Assembly (NCBI RefSeq): GCF_023499255.1
Contig: NZ_CP092183.1
Span: 5,452,501 to 5,516,500, forward strand
From: Couchioplanes caeruleus
GTDB taxonomy: Bacteria > Actinomycetota > Actinomycetes > Mycobacteriales > Micromonosporaceae
DNA: 64,000 nt
Direction of reading: 5' to 3'
Under the pieces are notes generated by a model. That model ran no database searches. It was not told the DNA's origin and saw only the letters and a program-made list of their open reading frames with translations. Both the position numbers and the translations under genes were made by a program. This document shows, in pieces, positions 50,597-58,936 of the stretch. How positions within the stretch are numbered: position 1 is the first letter of the stretch; every line of letters begins with the position of its first letter.

Positions 50597-51631
50597 TGAC
50601 GGCGCCGCCGCCGCTACCCCGGCGGACCGCCCCGCGGAATTCCCGCCGCGACGGTGCAGGGCGGTCAGCGCCGCCGTCACGAGCTCACCCGGACGCCGCC
50701 GGTGACCGATCAGCCGGGTGAAGAGCGAGCGCCGCAGCACCCGGCCGGGGTGGGCGCCGTGGACCCGCCCCGGATCGGGCAGCGCGTGGTCCACGTTGTC
50801 CGTACCGGTGTCCGGACGGCCCGTACGCTGCATGCCGATGCCGAGCCGCCGTACGGAGAACGCGGCGTCGAGCAGCGCCGGGGAGAGACGCTGGCCCAGC
50901 ATGAAGGCCGCCGCCGCCCCGCCGACCGGGATCTCACGCCGCGGGTGGCGGGCCGCGAACACGATGCTCGCGGCGACGACCTCGGGGGCGTACACCGGCG
51001 GTGGGGGCTTGACCATGACGCCGAGCTTGCTGCGCGCGTGCTCGAAGAACGGTGTGTCGATGGAGGCCGGCAGGATCGTCGTGACGGCGATCGGCGCACC
51101 CTCCTGCGCCAGCTCCATGCGCAGGGTGTCGTAGAGGCCCTGCAATGCGAACTTGCTGGCCACGTACGGCGCGCTCAGCGGGACCGCGCGCTTGCCCTCG
51201 CCGGAGGACACCCCGATGATCACGCCCCCGCCGGCGCGGCGCAGCGCGGGCAGCGCGGCGTGCACGCCGTGCACGTGGCCGAGGAAGTTCACCCGCATCA
51301 CCCGCTCGAACTCGGCGGCGGTGATGTCCTCGACCCGGCCCCAGATGCCGACCGCGGCGACGTTGACCCAGGTGTCGATCCGCCCGAACTGCCCCTCGGC
51401 CAGCTCGGCCAGGGAACGCACCGCGGCGGCGTCGGCCACGTCGGCCGGTACGGCCACCGCGGTCCCGCCGCGCTCGCGGATCTCCGCGACCAGCGTGTCC
51501 AGGGCCGTCGTGCCGCGGGCGGCGCAGACGACCCGGGCACCGCGGGCGGCGAACGCGAGCGCGGTGGCGCGGCCTATGCCCGTGGACGCCCCGGCGACGA
51601 CCACGACCTGCTCGGACACCGGCTTGGGCAT
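50585..51631 (-). CDS. Short-chain dehydrogenase/reductase
   Basis: 348 residues. VVVAGASTGIGRATALAF is the cofactor loop TGxxxGIG; NVAAVGIWGR corresponds to NNAG; catalytic Ser in IIGVSSGEG and Tyr-x3-Lys in YVASKFALQG. The C-terminal ~100 residues extend beyond the usual SDR core, with 'AAFMLGQRLSPALLDAAF' and a basic, Pro/Arg-rich tail, as in actinobacterial membrane-associated SDRs. Substrate unknown. ATG at 51631 after GAGGAG. Its last codons lie inside the copper box of the next gene. Confidence 0.9.
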   Translation of the reverse strand: MPKPVSEQVVVVAGASTGIGRATALAFAARGARVVCAARGTTALDTLVAEIRERGGTAVAVPADVADAAAVRSLAELAEGQFGRIDTWVNVAAVGIWGRVEDITAAEFERVMRVNFLGHVHGVHAALPALRRAGGGVIIGVSSGEGKRAVPLSAPYVASKFALQGLYDTLRMELAQEGAPIAVTTILPASIDTPFFEHARSKLGVMVKPPPPVYAPEVVAASIVFAARHPRREIPVGGAAAAFMLGQRLSPALLDAAFSVRRLGIGMQRTGRPDTGTDNVDHALPDPGRVHGAHPGRVLRRSLFTRLIGHRRRPGELVTAALTALHRRGGNSAGRSAGVAAAAPSNTP

Positions 51632-51720
51632 GACGGGCTCCTCGTTCTCGGCGGACCCCGTCGAGCTACCCCGTCCACGCCCCGATACGCCTGCGACCGC
51701 ACCCCGGCCACGCGGCCGCG

Positions 51721-51756
51721 CCCGGCCGTGGCCTTTCGCCCGGCCGTGGCCTTTCG
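51721..51756. repeat. Tandem duplication of an 18-bp unit
   Basis: CCCGGCCGTGGCCTTTCG occurs twice without mismatch (51721-51738 and 51739-51756) in the gap between the SDR and the secreted protein gene. It contains an internal short palindrome (CGGCCG). No coding or promoter role is apparent. Confidence 0.85.
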
Positions 51757-51803
51757 CGCGGCGGGCGAGAGCGCTGGGGGTCGTCGAGCCGGCATCGCGG
51801 CCG

Positions 51804-52883
51804 CTACGGCACCGTCCGCAGGTCGAGGCTGTGGCGTACGAACGTCTCCTGGTTGCCGGTCGACCACCACAGCACCCCGCCGCGGTAGCCGATCTGGCCC
51901 GCGTCCGGGCTGATCTGCACCGTGCGCCGCGTCGCGATCTCGTAGACCAGCAGCTCGGCGTTGCCGGTCAGCTCCGCGGTGCGGCCCACCTGGACGAACA
52001 CCTCGAAGCGGTCCAGCGGGGCGACGTCCACGATCTCGCTCGCCGCCGTGCCACCGGCGACGACGCGGCGGTCGCCGCCGCCGGGGCGCATCAGCTCGAT
52101 GCGGCTGTAGCCGTCGCCGTCCAGGGAGACGACCTGGCACCAGCGGGGACTGCAGCTGGTCGCGCCTTTCCGGGTACGGGTGACCGCGACGTCCCGTCCC
52201 GTGACGAGGTCGCGCAGGGTGCCCGCACCCGCCGACTCGGCGACGCCGTCGGCCATCCACGGCCACGCGAGCAGCCGCCACGTCCCGGGCACCGGGCGCA
52301 CGCCGACCGGCCCGCCGGCCATCGCGACCGAGCGGACCTCGGTGCTGCCCCCGGCGCCCGCGGCCACCCAGTGCAGCCGTCCGTCCGCGGCCACGAGGTC
52401 CGTCTCCGAGCGGTAGAACCGGGCCTGGCCCGTGTCCGCGGTCACCCGGTGCGCGGGTCGTCCGGTGCGCAGATCCGCAGCCCAGAGCTCCAGCCGGTCG
52501 CCGTCCGTACGCTCGAACCAGGCCAGCAGGTCACCCGAGACGGTGACGGCCTGGTACGAGGGGTGCGCGGCGGCGGGCAGCGCCCGGAGCAGGCGTACGG
52601 TGCCGTCCGGGCCGCGCCGGAGCAGGCGCACGACCTTGCCGTCACGGCTGGTCGCGGTGCCGATCGAGGTGTGCGCGTCGAGGAACGCGCCCGGTTCGTA
52701 CGCGGTCCCGTCGGCCAGCGTGGCTGCGAGGACGTCCTTCTGCGCGCCCGGCCACGCCAGCGCCGCGGGGGTGGGACCGCTGCGCCGGCCCTGCGCGGCC
52801 GGCGGCACGGCGAGCAGCAGACCGGCGGCCGCCAGCGCAGCCACCAGCCCGAGGCCCGGGCGGGCGCGGCGGGCTCCGGTCAC
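51804..52883 (-). CDS. Secreted protein, beta-propeller-like
   Basis: 359 residues, GTG at 52883 after AGGAGG, followed by a signal peptide (GLGLVAALAAAGLLLAVPPA). The mature part repeats strand patterns such as 'DLLAWFERTDGDRLELWAAD', GQARFYRSETDLVAADGRLH and RRVVAGGTAASEIVDV, each about 45 residues, as in WD40/TolB-like propellers. Two Cys (SCSPRWCQ) probably pair. Function unknown. Divergent from the coiled-coil gene at 52941. Confidence 0.75.
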   Translation of the reverse strand: MTGARRARPGLGLVAALAAAGLLLAVPPAAQGRRSGPTPAALAWPGAQKDVLAATLADGTAYEPGAFLDAHTSIGTATSRDGKVVRLLRRGPDGTVRLLRALPAAAHPSYQAVTVSGDLLAWFERTDGDRLELWAADLRTGRPAHRVTADTGQARFYRSETDLVAADGRLHWVAAGAGGSTEVRSVAMAGGPVGVRPVPGTWRLLAWPWMADGVAESAGAGTLRDLVTGRDVAVTRTRKGATSCSPRWCQVVSLDGDGYSRIELMRPGGGDRRVVAGGTAASEIVDVAPLDRFEVFVQVGRTAELTGNAELLVYEIATRRTVQISPDAGQIGYRGGVLWWSTGNQETFVRHSLDLRTVP

Positions 52884-52940
52884 GGCACAACCTCCTGGCG
52901 GCAGACGGCCGATCGTACTGCTTTTGGATACTGTGATTCC

Positions 52941-53381
52941 GTGGGTGGTTCGGAGGCCCGTGACGACGACCGGGACGCGAGGGCGGCGCAATTGGACGAG
53001 CGTGAACGCCGCGTGCTCGAGCGCGAGCGTGCCGCCGACCGGCGCGACGTGCGCGCCGACGTCCGGGAGCGCCACGCCGACCAGCGGGAACGGGACGCGG
53101 ACGCACGCGAGCACGCCGCGAACGAACGCGAGCGGCGCCTCGACCAGGCGGAGGCCGACCAGGACCCGCAGCCGGCCGATCCGATGCGGCGGTTCCAGGA
53201 GTCCATCGGGCGCACCTCGGCGCGCACGGACCGCAGCAACGACTTCCTCGAGCGCTCGCGCGAGGCGGTGCAGCGCGGCGCGGACCGGATGGACCGGCTG
53301 CGGCGGGCGACCGGGCACCCCGAGGAGACCGACGGCGCCGACGCCGGCAACGGGGAATCCGGGCGGCCGCGGCAGGGTTGA
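52941..53381 (+). CDS. Highly charged coiled-coil protein
   Basis: 146 residues. From about 10 to 75 the sequence is a run of Arg/Glu/Asp heptads ('AAQLDERERRVLERERAADR', RERHADQRERDADAREHAAN), predicting a long helix or coiled coil; then a more ordinary segment MRRFQESIGRTSARTDRSND and a disordered Gly-rich C-terminus. No family recognised. A GATACT -10-like element ends nine bases before the GTG at 52941, so transcription may begin at or very near the start codon. Only seven bases separate it from the LLM oxidoreductase. Confidence 0.65.
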   Translation: MGGSEARDDDRDARAAQLDERERRVLERERAADRRDVRADVRERHADQRERDADAREHAANERERRLDQAEADQDPQPADPMRRFQESIGRTSARTDRSNDFLERSREAVQRGADRMDRLRRATGHPEETDGADAGNGESGRPRQG

Positions 53382-53388
53382 GACCCTC

Positions 53389-54408
53389 GTGCGGAAGAAG
53401 ATCGGATTCCTGTCGTTCGGCCACTGGCGCAACGCGGCCGGGTCGCAGACGCGCAGCGCGGCGGACGCCCTGCTGCAGACCATCGAGCTGGCCCGGGCCG
53501 CCGAGGAGCTGGGCGTCGACGGCGCGTTCGTGCGCGTCCACCACTTCGAGCGGCAGCTGGCCTCGCCGTTCCCGCTGCTGTCGGCGATGGCGGCGCGGAC
53601 CTCGCGGATCGAGGTCGGCACCGGCGTGATCGACATGCGGTACGAGAACCCGCTGTACATGGCCGAGGAGGCCGCCGCCACCGACCTGATCAGCGGCGGG
53701 CGGCTGCAGCTCGGGGTCAGCCGCGGCTCGCCGAAGACCGTCCTGCGCGGCGCCGAGGTGTTCGGGTACGTCCCGGCCGAGGGCGAGACCGCGGCCGACG
53801 CGGCCCGGCGCAAGACCGAGATCTTCCTCGCCGCGATCGACGGGACCGCGGTCGCCCGTACCGACCCGGCGCGCACCGGCATCAGCGGCGGGCTGGCGAT
53901 CCAGCCGCAGTCCCCCGGCCTGCGCGAGCGCATCTGGTGGGGCGCCGGCACCCGCGCGACGGCGCAGTGGGCGGCCGGCATCGGTGTCAACCTGCAGAGC
54001 TCCACCCTGCTGTCGGAGGACACCGGCGTGCCGTTCGACCGCCTGCAGGCCGAGCAGATCGAGCTGTACCGGCAGGCGTGGAAGGAGCACGGCCACGACC
54101 GCGAGCCCCGGGTCTCCGTCTCGCGCAGCGTGCTGCCGATCACCGAGGACGTCGACCGGCTGTACTTCGGCGACCAGGCCCACGAGGACCAGGTCGGGCT
54201 GCTCGAGGGCGTACGGTCCCGGTTCGGGCGCACGTACGCGGGCGAACCCGACCGCATCGCCGCGGAGCTCGCGGCCGACGAGGCCGTCCGCGCCGCCGAC
54301 ACGGTGCTGTTCACGGTGCCGAACCAGCTCGGGGTGGCGTACAACGCCCGCATCCTGGAGACGATCGTCCGCGACATCGCTCCGGCGATCGGCTGGACCC
54401 GCGCCTGA
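53389..54408 (+). CDS. LLM-class flavin-dependent oxidoreductase (luciferase-like), copy 1
   Basis: 339 residues, TIM-barrel bacterial-luciferase fold. IGFLSFGHWR, the helix LLQTIELARAAEELGVDGAF, the conserved SRIEVGTGVIDMRYENPLYM and SGGRLQLGVSRGSP are the family landmarks for F420 or FMN binding. The substrate cannot be named. It is one of two similar enzymes (the other at 54730) flanking a collapsed aminotransferase pseudogene. GTG at 53389, weak ribosome binding site. Confidence 0.9.
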   Translation: MRKKIGFLSFGHWRNAAGSQTRSAADALLQTIELARAAEELGVDGAFVRVHHFERQLASPFPLLSAMAARTSRIEVGTGVIDMRYENPLYMAEEAAATDLISGGRLQLGVSRGSPKTVLRGAEVFGYVPAEGETAADAARRKTEIFLAAIDGTAVARTDPARTGISGGLAIQPQSPGLRERIWWGAGTRATAQWAAGIGVNLQSSTLLSEDTGVPFDRLQAEQIELYRQAWKEHGHDREPRVSVSRSVLPITEDVDRLYFGDQAHEDQVGLLEGVRSRFGRTYAGEPDRIAAELAADEAVRAADTVLFTVPNQLGVAYNARILETIVRDIAPAIGWTRA

Positions 54409-54429
54409 CGAGGTGAGTAGCGTCGCGCC

Positions 54430-54713
54430 ATGCCGCAGATCGATCGGGGCAGGCTGCGCACGCTGACCGACGGCGAGCGGGCCCGGTTCGCCGAGCGGCA
54501 TCCACGCTCGGCCGCGGCGTGCCGATGACCTATTCGAACAAGACCGCCGCGGGGTTCCCGGTGTACGCCGACCGGGCCCGCGGCGCGCGGATCACCGACG
54601 CCGACGGCCACGAGTACGTGGACTTCTCGCTGATGTGCCCGGAGACCACCGCCGCGGATGTCGCACGTCACCACGAGATCTTCGACGCGGCCCTGACGGA
54701 GCTCCGCGGCTGA
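54430..54713 (+). pseudogene. Collapsed class III aminotransferase (glutamate-semialdehyde aminomutase-like)
   Basis: From the ATG at 54430 the N-terminus reads MPQIDRGRLRTLTDGERARF then AERHPRSAA and stops after a frameshift. In the next frame (from 54516) it continues GVPMTYSNKTAAGFPVYADR, ARGARITDADGHEYVDFSL. That is the normal N-terminus of a class III transaminase of the GSA-aminomutase group. The reading then jumps straight to MCPETTAADVARHHEIFDAA plus LTELRG, the usual C-terminus. Roughly 350 residues, including the PLP lysine, are deleted. It was once a full PLP enzyme between two luciferase-like oxidoreductases. Confidence 0.85.
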
Positions 54714-54729
54714 GGGCAGAATCGACCTC

Positions 54730-55749
54730 GTGCCGCTGCCCTCCCGCCCGCTGCGCAAGCTGGGCTTCCTGACGATCGGCCTGTTCGACGGCGCCGACCC
54801 CCGCCCCGGCCACGAGTCGACGCTGGAGGTCATCCGGCTCGGCGAACAGCTCGGCTTCGACAGCGCCTGGGTCCGCCACCGGCACCTGCAGTACGGCATC
54901 TCCTCCCCGGTCGCGCTGCTGGCCGCCGCCTCCCAGCGCACCAGCCGCATCGAGCTGGGCACCGCGGTCATCCCGCTGGGCTGGGAGAACCCGCTGCGCC
55001 TGGCCGAGGACCTCGCCACCGTCGACGTGCTGTCCGGCGGACGGCTGAACCCGGGCGTGAGCGTCGGCCCGCCGATGCGCTACGACACCGTCAAGGAGGC
55101 GCTCTACCCGGACACCGGCGACGTGGAGGACTTCAGCTACCGGCGGGTGGAGCGGCTGCTCGACTTCGTGGCCGGCAGGCCCGCGGCGACCGCCGGCGGC
55201 GTCCAGGGCTTCGAAGTGTTCTCCGAGCGGGTGGAGCCGCACTCCCCCGGCCTGCGCTCGCGCCTCTGGTACGGCGGCGCCAGCCTGCGCTCGGCGCAGT
55301 GGGCCGGCGAGCACGGCATGAACTTCCTGACCAGCAGCGTGGTCAAGGCCGAGGAGTCGGAGGACTTCGAGCAGATCCAGCTGTCGCACGTCCGCGCGTT
55401 CCGCGCCCGCCACCCCGACGGCGACCGGGCCCGCGTCTCGCAAGGCCTGGTCGTCATCCCGACCGACACGGCCACGGCCGACCAGAAAGCCAGATACCTC
55501 GCGTACGCCGAGAAGCGCACGCCCCGCACCACGACGCCGCAGGGGCCGGCCCGGATGATGTTCGCGCCGGACCTCGTCGGCACGTCGGAGGAGCTCGCCG
55601 AGCGGCTGCACGCGCACGCCGCCTTCCGCGAGATCGACGAGGTCGCGTTCGCCCTGCCGTTCAGCTTCGAGCACGCCGACTACGTGCAGATCCTCACCGA
55701 CATGGCGACGCGGCTGGGGCCCGCGCTGGGCTGGCACCCGGCCGGCTGA
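54730..55749 (+). CDS. LLM-class flavin-dependent oxidoreductase (luciferase-like), copy 2
   Basis: 339 residues, same fold and landmarks as copy 1: LGFLTIGLFDG, LEVIRLGEQLGFDSAWVRHR, SRIELGTAVIPLGWENPLRL, SGGRLNPGVSVGPPMRYDTV. Sequence differs clearly from copy 1, so it is not a recent duplicate, and their substrates may differ. GTG at 54730, 16 bp after the aminotransferase remnant. Followed by the 58-bp repeat tract. Confidence 0.9.
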   Translation: MPLPSRPLRKLGFLTIGLFDGADPRPGHESTLEVIRLGEQLGFDSAWVRHRHLQYGISSPVALLAAASQRTSRIELGTAVIPLGWENPLRLAEDLATVDVLSGGRLNPGVSVGPPMRYDTVKEALYPDTGDVEDFSYRRVERLLDFVAGRPAATAGGVQGFEVFSERVEPHSPGLRSRLWYGGASLRSAQWAGEHGMNFLTSSVVKAEESEDFEQIQLSHVRAFRARHPDGDRARVSQGLVVIPTDTATADQKARYLAYAEKRTPRTTTPQGPARMMFAPDLVGTSEELAERLHAHAAFREIDEVAFALPFSFEHADYVQILTDMATRLGPALGWHPAG

Positions 55750-55762
55750 GCCCGGCCGGACG

Positions 55763-56049
55763 GCCCGGTCACCGCTGGGCGCGGGCATGCCGCCCCCGGC
55801 GGGCCGAGTCTGGCCGCACAGCCCGGTCTCCGCTGGGCGCGGGCACGCCGCCCCCGGCCGGCCGGGCCCGGCCGGGCGGCCCGGTCACCGCCGGGCCGAC
55901 ATACCGCCCTCCACGGGCCGAGCCTGGCCGGATGGCCCGGTCACCGCCGGGCCGACATACCGCCCTCGGCGGGCCGAGCCTGGGCCGGATGGCCCGGCCA
56001 CCGCTGGGCGCGGGCATGCCGCCCCCGGCGGCCCGAGTCTGGCCGCACA
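55763..56049. repeat. Tandem array of five 56-58-bp units
   Basis: Units begin with GCCCGGTC/CC at 55763, 55821, 55879, 55935 and 55992 (58, 58, 56, 57, 58 bp); a partial sixth begins at 56050 and enters the 3' end of the ArsR gene. Two variants are distinguishable: type A with CGCTGGGCGCGGGCATGCC...GTCTGGCCGCACA (units 1, 5 and most of 2) and type B with CGCCGGGCCGACATACC...CTGGCCGGATG (units 3, 4). It fills the whole gap between the LLM gene and the ArsR gene; no gene is seen in it. Confidence 0.85.
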
Positions 56050-56055
56050 GCCCGG

Positions 56056-56445
56056 TCATCGCTCGGCGGGCATGCCGTCCGCGGGTGTGAGGTGGTGGGC
56101 GGGACGGTCGGAGACCCGGTGCTCCCCGGTGCGTACCGCCTCTGTCACCAGCCGGGCCACGTGCTCGTCGGTGAGCGCGTACACCTGGCGGCGGCCGTCG
56201 CGGCGGCCCCGCACCAGGCCGGCGAGCCGCAGTTTTCCGAGGTGCTGGGAGACCGCCGGGCGGGCCGCGCCGACCGCGGCCGTCAACGCCGTCACGTCGC
56301 GCTCGCCCTGCACGAGCTCCACCATGAGGCGCAGCCGGGTGCTGTCGGCGAGCATGGCCAGGATCGTGGTCGCGGCCTCGACCACCACGTCGGCGGGCTG
56401 TTGCTGCAGCTCACTGGCATCTGCAACGTAGTCGCGTGCGTGCAT
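56056..56445 (-). CDS. ArsR/SmtB-family metal-responsive repressor
   Basis: 129 residues, winged helix: 'MLADSTRLRLMVELVQGERD' then VTALTAAVGAARPAVSQHLG (recognition helix) and KLRLAGLVRGRRDGRRQVYA (wing). C-terminal helix TDEHVARLVTEAVRTGEH and later His residues could form an alpha-5 type metal site. It is divergent from the cation diffusion facilitator at 56499, so it very probably represses it and itself. ATG 56445 fits a leaderless start eight bases from a CATAAT -10; a GTG at 56451 is the alternative. Confidence 0.9.
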   Translation of the reverse strand: MHARDYVADASELQQQPADVVVEAATTILAMLADSTRLRLMVELVQGERDVTALTAAVGAARPAVSQHLGKLRLAGLVRGRRDGRRQVYALTDEHVARLVTEAVRTGEHRVSDRPAHHLTPADGMPAER

Positions 56446-56450
56446 GAGCA

Positions 56451-56459
56451 CATATTATG
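56451..56459. promoter_or_regulatory. Shared divergent promoter palindrome of arsR-like and CDF genes
   Basis: CATATTATG is symmetric around its central base. TATTAT (56453-56458) can be the -10 for the CDF gene, and CATAAT on the minus strand the -10 for the repressor. With both promoters overlapping at one AT-rich core, a bound ArsR dimer would block both. Confidence 0.5.
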
Positions 56460-56498
56460 GGTACGGCATCCCTGTCACCACTCCCGAGGACGATCACG

Positions 56499-57527
56499 AT
56501 GACCGGACACCAGCACAGCCACGGCGGATGGCGGCACCGGCTGGGACACCTGCTGACGCCGCATTCCCACGACACCGCCGACAAGGTCGACTCCGCGCTC
56601 GAGGCCTCCCGCGAGGGCATGCGAGCCCTGTGGATCTCACTGATCGCGCTCGGCGCCACCGCGGCGCTGCAGGCGTTGATCGTGGTCTTCTCCGGCTCGG
56701 TGGCGCTGCTCGGCGACACGCTGCACAACGTCGCCGACGCGCTCACCGCCGTACCGCTGGGCATCGCCTTCGTGCTCGGCCGCCGGGCCGCGACCCGCGC
56801 GTACACCTATGGTTTCGGCCGGGCCGAGGACCTGGCCGGCATCGTCATCGTCCTGGTGATCGCCGCGTCGGCGGTCGCGTCCGCCTGGCTGGCCCTCGAC
56901 CGGCTGCTGAACCCGCGGGCGATGACGCACCTGCCCTGGGTGCTGGCCGCCGGGCTCATCGGGTTCGCGGGCAACGAGCTGGTCGCCCGCTACCGGATCA
57001 CGATCGGCCGGCGCATCGGCTCGGCCGCGCTGGTCGCGGACGGTCTGCACGCGCGTACGGACGGCTTCACCTCGCTGGCCGTGGTGCTCGCCGCCGCGGG
57101 CGCCTGGGCGGGCTGGGGCTGGGCCGACCCCGTGGTCGGCCTCGCCATCACGGTCGCCATCGCGTTCGTGCTCAAGGACGCCGCCCGCGAGGTCTACCAC
57201 CGCCTGATGGACCGCGTCGACCCGGAACTCGTCGACCAGGCAGAGGCACACCTGCGCACCATCGCCGGCGTGCACGACGTCTCCGAGCTGCGGCTGCGCT
57301 GGATCGGCCACCACCTGCACGCCGAGGCCGCGATCGTGGTCGACGCCGGCCTGACCCTGCTCGCCGCCCACGAGATCGCGGCGGACGCCGAACACCAGCT
57401 CACCCACGGCGTACCCCGGCTCAGCGCGGCAACCGTCCACGTCGACCCGGACAGCCACCCCGGCCACAGCCACCACACCGACCTGTCCCACGACCGCCGC
57501 GACCGCCTGGCCGCCGCCGGACGCTGA
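56499..57527 (+). CDS. Cation diffusion facilitator (zinc/cobalt/cadmium type)
   Basis: 342 residues. Six membrane helices with GDTLHNVADALTAVP (TM2) and DGLHARTDGFTS (TM5), giving the H/D metal site of CDF exporters; a cytoplasmic ferredoxin-like domain at 240-325 (VDPELVDQAEAHLRTIAGV). His-rich ends (GHQHSHGGWRH; HPGHSHHTDLSH) probably bind metal. ATG at 56499 with GAGGA eight bases upstream is preferred over 56457. Exports Zn, Co, Cd or Ni by proton antiport; control by the adjacent ArsR repressor. Confidence 0.92.
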   Translation: MTGHQHSHGGWRHRLGHLLTPHSHDTADKVDSALEASREGMRALWISLIALGATAALQALIVVFSGSVALLGDTLHNVADALTAVPLGIAFVLGRRAATRAYTYGFGRAEDLAGIVIVLVIAASAVASAWLALDRLLNPRAMTHLPWVLAAGLIGFAGNELVARYRITIGRRIGSAALVADGLHARTDGFTSLAVVLAAAGAWAGWGWADPVVGLAITVAIAFVLKDAAREVYHRLMDRVDPELVDQAEAHLRTIAGVHDVSELRLRWIGHHLHAEAAIVVDAGLTLLAAHEIAADAEHQLTHGVPRLSAATVHVDPDSHPGHSHHTDLSHDRRDRLAAAGR

Positions 57528-57853
57528 CCCGTCGGGGCGGCGCGCGGCAGCACTCTCACCAACCGCTTCATCAAGGGCGAGGCAGCACCTCCACCGCGGG
57601 GACGCTGCCGACACCCCTGCGAGAGCGAGCCGGCTCCCACCGCCAGGGCGAGCCAGCACCCTCACCGCCGAGACGCCGCCGCTCGGCCGTGCGCGGGGAA
57701 AGCAGCGGGGCGACATCGTCACATCCTCACTAAGCGGGTAACTCTCAGCCTTGATTCTGCCCAGGGCGTACCTGCGGATCGCTGTGACGATCGCCGCTTT
57801 TTCGGAGTGATCGTTCAGTTCCTCGACGGAATCGCTCGCGGGATAATTTCCAG
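57528..57853. other. Intergenic region with a leaderless promoter at its end
   Basis: No gene recognised. Two degenerate copies of AGGGCGAGSCAGCACC lie near 57577 and 57640. The region gets AT-rich towards its right end, where GGATAATTT precedes the next GTG. Confidence 0.45.
57842..57847 (+). promoter_or_regulatory. -10 element of a leaderless gene
   Basis: GATAAT ends six bases before the GTG at 57854, so transcription should begin at or next to the start codon. No ribosome binding site exists between them, which agrees with leaderless expression. Confidence 0.6.
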
Positions 57854-58713
57854 GTGCGGCAGCTTCAGTTCTTCTCGACGGCGGAATTGGCCACGATGCG
57901 TGACCGGACCGCATCGCGGAACCATTCCCCGGCGCGGGAGGACTTCCGCCGGGAGCACGCACGCCGCCGCCGGTGGGGATTGGCGCGAAGGCACGCGGAG
58001 AAACTGCGTCGCCTACCCGGCCACCGCGATGCGGATCGGCCGGCGGGCGCGTGCGGCAAGCCCGACCGGCCAGCGGACGCGCGCAGCGACGCGCACCGCT
58101 TCGCGGACACGGGTAGCGCCACGAGCCGCTTCGCGGACACGGGTAGCGCCACGAGCCGCTTCGCGGACACGGGTAGCGGCGGGAGCCGCTTCGCGGACGC
58201 GCACCACGACGCCAACCGGCCGGCCGGCACACGCAGCGACGCGGGCCGGCCAGCGGAGGGGCGCGAGGATCCCGGCCAGCCAGCGGGTATGGGCAACGAT
58301 GCTGACCGGCCAGCCGCCACGCGCAACCACGCCGACCAGCCAGCATGCGTGGTTAGCCACGCCGACCAGCCAGCGTGTGTGGGTGCCCACGTCGACCAGC
58401 CGGCGGCCGAGCGCGACCAACGGCCGGCGACCCCGGAGGCCGCCGCGACCAAGCCGCCAGGGACCCCGGATCCCGCCGCCACCAAGCCGCCAGAGACCCT
58501 GGATCCCGCCGCCACCAAGCCGCCAGAAACCCCGGATCCCGCCGCCACCAAGCCGCCAGAAACCCCGGATCCCGCCGCCACCAAGCCGCCAGAAACCCCG
58601 GATCCCGCCGCCACCAAGCCGCCAGGGACCCCGATTGTCACCGCGGCCGAGCCAGTGGTGACAGGAACCGATAAGCACGACGGTTGCATACGGAATCGCA
58701 GAAAGCGACTCAC
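57854..58713 (+). CDS. Protein with conserved N-terminus and expanded repeat tail; 3' end unresolved
   Basis: Residues 1-53 (VRQLQFFSTAELATMRDRTA, then SRNHSPAREDFRREHARRRR) look like a genuine conserved actinomycete N-terminus, helical and basic, though I cannot name its function. From about residue 60 the sequence is low complexity: three and a half units of SRFADTGSAT (30-bp repeat), loose DADRP/ADQPA units, then five and a half TKPPETPDPAA units (33-bp repeat). All three forward frames stay open across the 33-bp repeats. The listed frame has no stop until 59870-59872, deep inside the antisense SGNH gene, so the true end is uncertain. A slippage frameshift or lost stop is likely; I give the extent over which coding character persists. 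Confidence 0.55.
58097..58198 (+). repeat. 30-bp tandem repeat in the tail of the leaderless gene
   Basis: Two exact units of the 30-bp sequence beginning CGCTTCGCGGACACGGGTAG (58097-58126, 58127-58156), a third with three changes near its end (58157-58186), and a partial fourth. It encodes a ten-residue unit RFADTGSATS. Confidence 0.9.
58448..58633 (+). repeat. 33-bp tandem repeat in the tail of the leaderless gene
   Basis: Five units of 33 bp starting with ACCAAGCCGCCAG at 58448, 58481, 58514, 58547 and 58580, and 21 bp of a sixth (58613-58633). Units differ by only one to three bases. The listed frame encodes TKPP(G/E)TPDPAA. Confidence 0.92.
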
Positions 58714-58936
58714 TGATGTGAGCGTATTTCAGCGTCCACGCGGTTTCAGCAGGGCAACACCGCAACCGCGCGTCGCACCGAAAGCGCCTGAGCGCGTTCG
58801 CAATCGAGCAAGGCGCGCTTCGGGTGGCCGGGCAGCCGGATGTCCGTGTATGGGGATTGTCGACGTGGGGAATGGTGGTCAGAATGTCCGCGGCAGATCG
58901 CGCTTGCCGACCGGTTTATCGGAGGAGCTGAGAGCT

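Noticed and set aside
58448..58633. Possible CRISPR array (33-bp periodic repeats)
   Set aside because: Units are directly adjacent with no spacers, are in frame and coding, and no cas gene is nearby.
57865..58713. Long minus-strand frame opposite the repeat-tail gene, encoding Gly/Val/Ala-rich repeats
   Set aside because: It exists because the 33-bp and 30-bp repeats lack stops in most frames. The plus-strand frame has a -10 box, a plausible start and a non-repetitive conserved N-terminus; the minus frame has none.
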